Assembly (NCBI RefSeq): GCF_035998295.1
Contig: NZ_DASYHS010000082.1
Span: 1-18,876, forward strand
Length of the DNA: 18,876 bases
Direction of reading: 5' to 3'
Origin: DASYHS01 sp035998295
Lineage (GTDB): Bacteria > Pseudomonadota > Alphaproteobacteria > Azospirillales > Azospirillaceae
Below the pieces are notes generated by a model that made no database searches, was not told the origin of the DNA, and worked only from the letters and a program-made list of their open reading frames with translations. Below, piece after piece: positions 16,326 through 18,876 of this stretch (position 1 is its first letter; every line of letters begins with the position of its first letter). The translations under genes and the position numbers were made by a program.

Positions 16326-17195
16326 ATGGACCAGTTTGCACTCGAGGCGATCGAGCGGATCGCGGCATCGCCGAGGGCTCCCTACGAAACGATTACCGTG
16401 AACCGGCTGACGCCGATCATCGGCGCCGAGGTCGCGGGGGTCGACCTTTCGCGCGACCTGCCGGAGCGCCAGCTGGCCGAGGTGCGGCGCGCATTCCTCG
16501 AGAACCACGTGCTGGTGTTCCGCGACCAGGTCCTCACGACCGAACAGCACAAGCGGTTCGGCCGCCTCTTCGGCACGCTGCGGGCACTTCCGGTCGAGGA
16601 CATCGACGGCGACGATCCGGAACTCGTGGTGATCAAGGCGACGAAGGCGTCCAGGTTCGTCGCAGGCGACACCTGGCATTCCGACGGGACCGCCGACCCC
16701 GCGCCTTCCCTGGGCTCGATGCTCTACATCACCGAGACACCGGAGATCGGGACCGGCGGCGACACCCTGTTCGCCAACATGCATCTCGCCTACGACATGC
16801 TGTCGCCGGCCATGAAGGCGTTTCTGGAGGGGCTGACGGCGATCCACGACGGCGCGATCCCGTGGCAGGGCTACACGCCGCCCCACGAGCTTCCCAAGAC
16901 CGAGCACCCGATGGTCGTCCGCCATCCGGAAACCGGACGCAAGCTCCTGTTCGTCAACTCCGGCTTCACCTCGCACGTCGTCCAGCTCTCGCGGACCGAG
17001 AGCCGGACCCTGCTGGACATGCTGTTCGGGATGATCGCGCGCGAGCAGGCCCTGACCTGCCGCGTGCGCTGGGCGCCCGGCACCCTGGTCTTCTGGGACA
17101 ACCGCTGCACCCAGCACCACGCGGTGTGGGACTACTATCCCTTCTCGCGTTACGGCGAGCGGGTGACGATCCTCGGCGAGCGGCCCGCCGCCTGA
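16326..17195 (+). CDS. TauD/TfdA-family Fe(II)/2-oxoglutarate dioxygenase
   Basis: At 289 residues this is full length for the TauD family. The iron triad is His118 and Asp120 (WHSDGT) with His264 (TQHHAVWDYYP). Arg275 sits 11 residues after the distal His, like the 2-oxoglutarate-binding Arg266 of TauD, and Arg279 is at +15, like its sulfonate-contacting Arg270. The core begins near LTPIIGAEVAGVDL (residue 29), so the first 25 residues are an extension. As the last gene of the operon, 24 bases after MbtH, it is a good candidate for hydroxylating an amino acid or the finished peptide. Because Arg279 is kept, a sulfonate or other small anionic substrate such as taurine cannot be excluded. The 3' end overlaps the opposing TetR gene by 46 bases. 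Family is secure; substrate is unknown. Confidence 0.94.
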   Translation: MDQFALEAIERIAASPRAPYETITVNRLTPIIGAEVAGVDLSRDLPERQLAEVRRAFLENHVLVFRDQVLTTEQHKRFGRLFGTLRALPVEDIDGDDPELVVIKATKASRFVAGDTWHSDGTADPAPSLGSMLYITETPEIGTGGDTLFANMHLAYDMLSPAMKAFLEGLTAIHDGAIPWQGYTPPHELPKTEHPMVVRHPETGRKLLFVNSGFTSHVVQLSRTESRTLLDMLFGMIAREQALTCRVRWAPGTLVFWDNRCTQHHAVWDYYPFSRYGERVTILGERPAA

Positions 17196-17788
17196 GGAGG
17201 AGGGGCGCCGTCCAGGAGCCGCTCCAGGATCGCGATCATCGCGCGGCGGTATTCCTCCGGGTCTGCGCCCGCATCGATGGCCAGCGCCGCGCGGTCGAAG
17301 GCCGCCGAGAGCAGGACGGAAAGGGCGGGCACCGGCAGCGCGGTCCCGGGCATCGCCGCTTCCAGCCCGGCGCGTAGCGTCCGGGCGGCGTTCGCCTCGT
17401 CCAGGCCGTCCATCTCCGCCCCGCCCAGCACGGCCGGCCCTTCGACCAGGAGCAGCCGCGTGCGCCCCCGGGCGGTCATCGCGTCGAGATAGGCGGCACT
17501 TCCGGCCGCCAGCGCGTCGCGCGCCGGCAGGCCGGGGGGCGTCGCGGCCTCGATCTCCCGTGCGACGGCGCGGGCCTCCTGCTCCACGACGGCCCGAAAC
17601 AGGTCCCGCTTGTCCGCGAAGTGGTGGTAGAGCGCGCCGCGCGTGATGCCGGCCGCGGCCGCGATCTCCGGCGTGGAGGTCCCGGCATATCCCTTCTCGA
17701 CGAACAGCGCGCGCGCCGCCGCCACCAGGGCGCCGCGGGTGGCCTCCGTGCGTTCGCGGTTGGAGCGCGAGGGTCGTGCCTGTTGCAT
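17150..17788 (-). CDS. TetR/AcrR-family transcriptional repressor
   Basis: A one-component regulator of 212 residues from the ATG at 17788. The N-terminal helix-turn-helix is typical: a first helix (ALVAAARALFVEKGYAG) and then TSTPEIAAAAGITRGALYHHF, ending in DKRDLF. The C-terminal ligand domain is variable and its inducer cannot be inferred. The frame stays open to an ATG at 17821 (223 residues), but that start lies inside a palindromic candidate operator and adds sequence unlike the family, so 17788 is preferred. Neither start has a good Shine-Dalgarno. The gene is divergent from the VOC gene, with two operator-like palindromes between them, so it probably represses itself and that gene. 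Its 3' end overlaps the dioxygenase gene tail to tail. Control of the synthetase operon is not shown. Confidence 0.92.
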   Translation of the reverse strand: MQQARPSRSNRERTEATRGALVAAARALFVEKGYAGTSTPEIAAAAGITRGALYHHFADKRDLFRAVVEQEARAVAREIEAATPPGLPARDALAAGSAAYLDAMTARGRTRLLLVEGPAVLGGAEMDGLDEANAARTLRAGLEAAMPGTALPVPALSVLLSAAFDRAALAIDAGADPEEYRRAMIAILERLLDGAPPPQAAGRSPRIVTRSP

Positions 17789-17803
17789 ACCGACAGCCTG
17801 TAT
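17787..17803. promoter_or_regulatory. Candidate TetR operator, proximal copy
   Basis: ATACCGACAGCCTGTAT is an imperfect 17-bp palindrome, 12 of 16 arm positions symmetric; with one more base at each end it is CATAC-9-GTATG. It shares ATACNNNCAGNCTGTAT with a second copy whose centre is 29 bp away. It overlaps the preferred start codon of the TetR gene, where binding would block transcription of that gene. Operator function is inferred from position and symmetry. Confidence 0.55.
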
Positions 17804-17815
17804 GTTATTCCGAAG

Positions 17816-17832
17816 ATACATTCAGACTGTAT
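17816..17832. promoter_or_regulatory. Candidate TetR operator, distal copy
   Basis: ATACATTCAGACTGTAT is a 17-bp palindrome with 14 of 16 arm positions symmetric, resembling the ATACA/TGTAT half sites of AcrR-like operators. It lies between the divergent TetR and VOC genes, 25 bases before the VOC start. A TTGACA hexamer on the - strand (17837-17832) abuts it and could be the -35 of the TetR gene, although no good -10 was found at the right distance. Confidence 0.6.
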
Positions 17833-17842
17833 GTCAATTCAC

Positions 17843-17847
17843 AAGGG
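17843..17847 (+). promoter_or_regulatory. Probable ribosome binding site of the VOC gene
   Basis: AAGGG lies ten bases before the ATG at 17858. An ATG at 17848 is in another frame and gives no recognisable product, so 17858 is kept as the start. Confidence 0.45.
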
Positions 17848-17857
17848 ATGAACAGGC

Positions 17858-18313
17858 ATGAAGACGACCAGCTACTACCCCGTGGTGATGACCGGCGACG
17901 TGGCCGGGACGGCCGCCTTTTACGAGCGCCATTTCGGTTTCCAGCCCCTGTTCGTCAGCGACTGGTACGTCCACCTCCAGTCGCGCGACGACGCTTCGGT
18001 CAACCTCGCCGTCCTCGACGGCAGCCACGCCACCATTCCCGAGGTCGCGCGCGGGCGGGTGTCGGGCCTGATCCTCAACTTCGAGGTCGAGGACCCCGAC
18101 GCCGTCTACCGGAAGGTGGAGGCGGCCGGCCTGCCGATCCTGCTCCCCCTGCGCGACGAGGCATTCGGCCAGCGCCACTTCATCACCGCCGACCCCAACG
18201 GCGTGCTGATCGACGTGATCCGGCCGATCCCGCCGAGCGCCGAGTTCGCGGACCTCTACGCGGAGGAAGCCCTGCCGCGCCCGCCGACCGGCACGACGGA
18301 TGCGCAGGCTTGA
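17858..18313 (+). CDS. VOC-superfamily protein (glyoxalase / bleomycin-resistance fold)
   Basis: This 151-residue protein has the paired beta-alpha-beta-beta-beta layout of the vicinal oxygen chelate superfamily. The first half contains TAAFYERHFGFQPLF; the second has LILNFEVEDPDAVYRKVEAAG and ends in GQRHFITADPNGVLIDVIRP. The usual metal-ligand His in the first strand appears to be missing (YYPVVM) and the last ligand position is Asp rather than Glu, so it may bind a ligand without being a metal-dependent enzyme. Members range from glyoxalases to proteins that sequester bleomycin. It is divergent from the TetR gene with palindromes between, which suggests ligand-induced expression. A resistance role next to a thiazole-peptide cluster is tempting but unproven. 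The C-terminal 20 residues are low in conservation cues. Confidence 0.88.
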   Translation: MKTTSYYPVVMTGDVAGTAAFYERHFGFQPLFVSDWYVHLQSRDDASVNLAVLDGSHATIPEVARGRVSGLILNFEVEDPDAVYRKVEAAGLPILLPLRDEAFGQRHFITADPNGVLIDVIRPIPPSAEFADLYAEEALPRPPTGTTDAQA

Positions 18314-18414
18314 CGGGGACCCGGTCCGCCTTCATCCTGGATATGTTACGGGGCGTAAGTTTCTGTCGGTGGTTTACGCCCCGGTCCAGTCCCGTCGTGC
18401 CGCCGGAGGAGACA
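18314..18414 (+). promoter_or_regulatory. Leader between the VOC gene and second TetR gene with TTACG/CGTAA repeats
   Basis: This 101-base non-coding gap contains TTACGGGGCGTAA (18346-18358), a palindrome with 5-bp arms. A third half site, TTACGCCCCG (18374-18383), pairs perfectly over 10 bp with CGGGGCGTAA at 18349-18358, with a 15-base spacer. No T-tract follows the hairpin, so an operator for the downstream TetR is more likely than a terminator. I found no convincing -35/-10 pair; TATGTT at 18342 is a possible -10. Confidence 0.5.
18405..18411 (+). promoter_or_regulatory. Shine-Dalgarno GGAGGAG fixing a GTG start
   Basis: GGAGG (18405-18409) lies five bases before GTG at 18415. No ATG lies near the N-terminal end of the helix-turn-helix, so GTG is the start of the second TetR gene. 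Confidence 0.75.
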
Positions 18415-18876
18415 GTGGAGACGAGCGCACCGACCAGGCGCCTGTCCAAGGAGAAGCGCCGGCGCCAGCTGCTCGAGGTCGCGTCCGTGCTCGCCCGCGA
18501 GGAGGGGACGGACGCCCTGACGCTGGCGGCCGTGGCCGAGCGGGCCGGCGTCACCAAGCCGATCGCCTACGATCATTTCGGGACCCGGGCGGGGCTGCTC
18601 GTGGCGCTCCACCGCGACTTCGTCGACCGCCGGACGGAGGCGATGCGCTCGGCGCTCGAAGCCGGCGGGAAGACGCTCGACGCGGTCGCGGAGATCGTCA
18701 GTGCCGCCTATGTGGACTGCGTGATCGCGGCGGGAACGGAGGTCGGGGCCATCGACGCCGCGCTGTCCGGCAGCGAGGAGATGGAGACCTACCGCGCCTC
18801 GCTGGAGCAGGGGCATCTCGACGAGCTGCGGGCCGCGTTCCGGCCCTTCGCGCCGCCGGCGGTCGACCTGGATACG
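18415..18876 (+). CDS. TetR/AcrR-family regulator, 3' truncated by the window
   Basis: The visible 154 residues run from a GTG start behind GGAGGAG to the window edge without a stop. A basic N-terminus (TRRLSKEKRRRQLLEVASVL) leads into a typical TetR DNA-binding domain, with TLAAVAERAGVTKPIAYDHF followed by GTRAGLLVAL. The remaining residues are the beginning of the helical ligand-binding domain. A cluster of TTACG/CGTAA half sites in the leader is a plausible self-operator. It differs from the other TetR protein of this window in both halves, so it is not a recent duplicate. Its target may be itself or genes beyond the window; a link to the synthetase operon is not shown. Confidence 0.9.
   Translation, partial: METSAPTRRLSKEKRRRQLLEVASVLAREEGTDALTLAAVAERAGVTKPIAYDHFGTRAGLLVALHRDFVDRRTEAMRSALEAGGKTLDAVAEIVSAAYVDCVIAAGTEVGAIDAALSGSEEMETYRASLEQGHLDELRAAFRPFAPPAVDLDT

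Noticed and set aside
17789..17821. Longer N-terminus of the TetR protein
   Set aside because: It would put the start codon inside a palindrome and adds eleven residues not typical of the family; the shorter start gives a normal TetR length.
18349..18383. Hairpin after the VOC gene as an intrinsic terminator
   Set aside because: The arms are perfect over 10 bp, but the loop is 15 bases and no T-tract follows; an operator is the better reading.

Overview
The window is GC-rich and almost entirely coding, with long open frames on both strands as GC3 bias produces. TetR-type regulators, a TubC-type docking domain and a nitroreductase-type oxidase fused to an NRPS suggest a high-GC proteobacterium, perhaps an alphaproteobacterium. 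That is an inference from style, not from a marker gene.

Positions 1-17195 are the 3' part of one thiotemplate operon on the + strand. Six genes follow each other with 4-bp ATGA overlaps or very short gaps: (1) the end of an NRPS with a cysteine-type A domain, PCP and oxidase, a thiazole-forming module whose start lies outside the window; (2) an NRPS with TubC docking, C, A (glutamine-like code), PCP and TE domains; (3) a 3059-residue NRPS-PKS hybrid, A-PCP-C-A(proline code)-PCP-KS-KR-ACP-TE, with no acyltransferase; (4) an unrecognised 228-residue Ala/His-rich protein; (5) an MbtH-like protein; (6) a TauD-type Fe(II)/2-oxoglutarate dioxygenase. The operon promoter is upstream of the window.

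Inferred working: gene 1 loads Cys, which a cyclisation domain (outside the window) and the oxidase turn into a thiazole. The acidic tail of gene 1 and the TubC domain of gene 2 look like a docking pair, so the chain would pass to Gln and be released by the first TE. Gene 3 starts directly with an A domain and ends in its own TE, so it may be a second, self-starting line: aliphatic amino acid, then Pro, then a malonate unit from a trans-acting AT, ketoreduced to a proline-derived beta-hydroxy acid. MbtH would assist the A domains and the dioxygenase is a candidate tailoring enzyme. The exact set of domains and the two release domains do not match a pathway I can name.

Positions 17150-18876 are a regulatory and possibly resistance segment. 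A TetR repressor on the - strand overlaps the dioxygenase gene tail to tail. It is divergent from a VOC (glyoxalase/bleomycin-resistance fold) gene, and the space between holds two palindromic candidate operators. A second TetR gene starts at a GTG behind a strong Shine-Dalgarno and runs off the window, with a TTACG/CGTAA inverted-repeat cluster in its leader. No RNA genes, insertion sequences, CRISPR arrays or gene-free stretches over 300 bases were seen.
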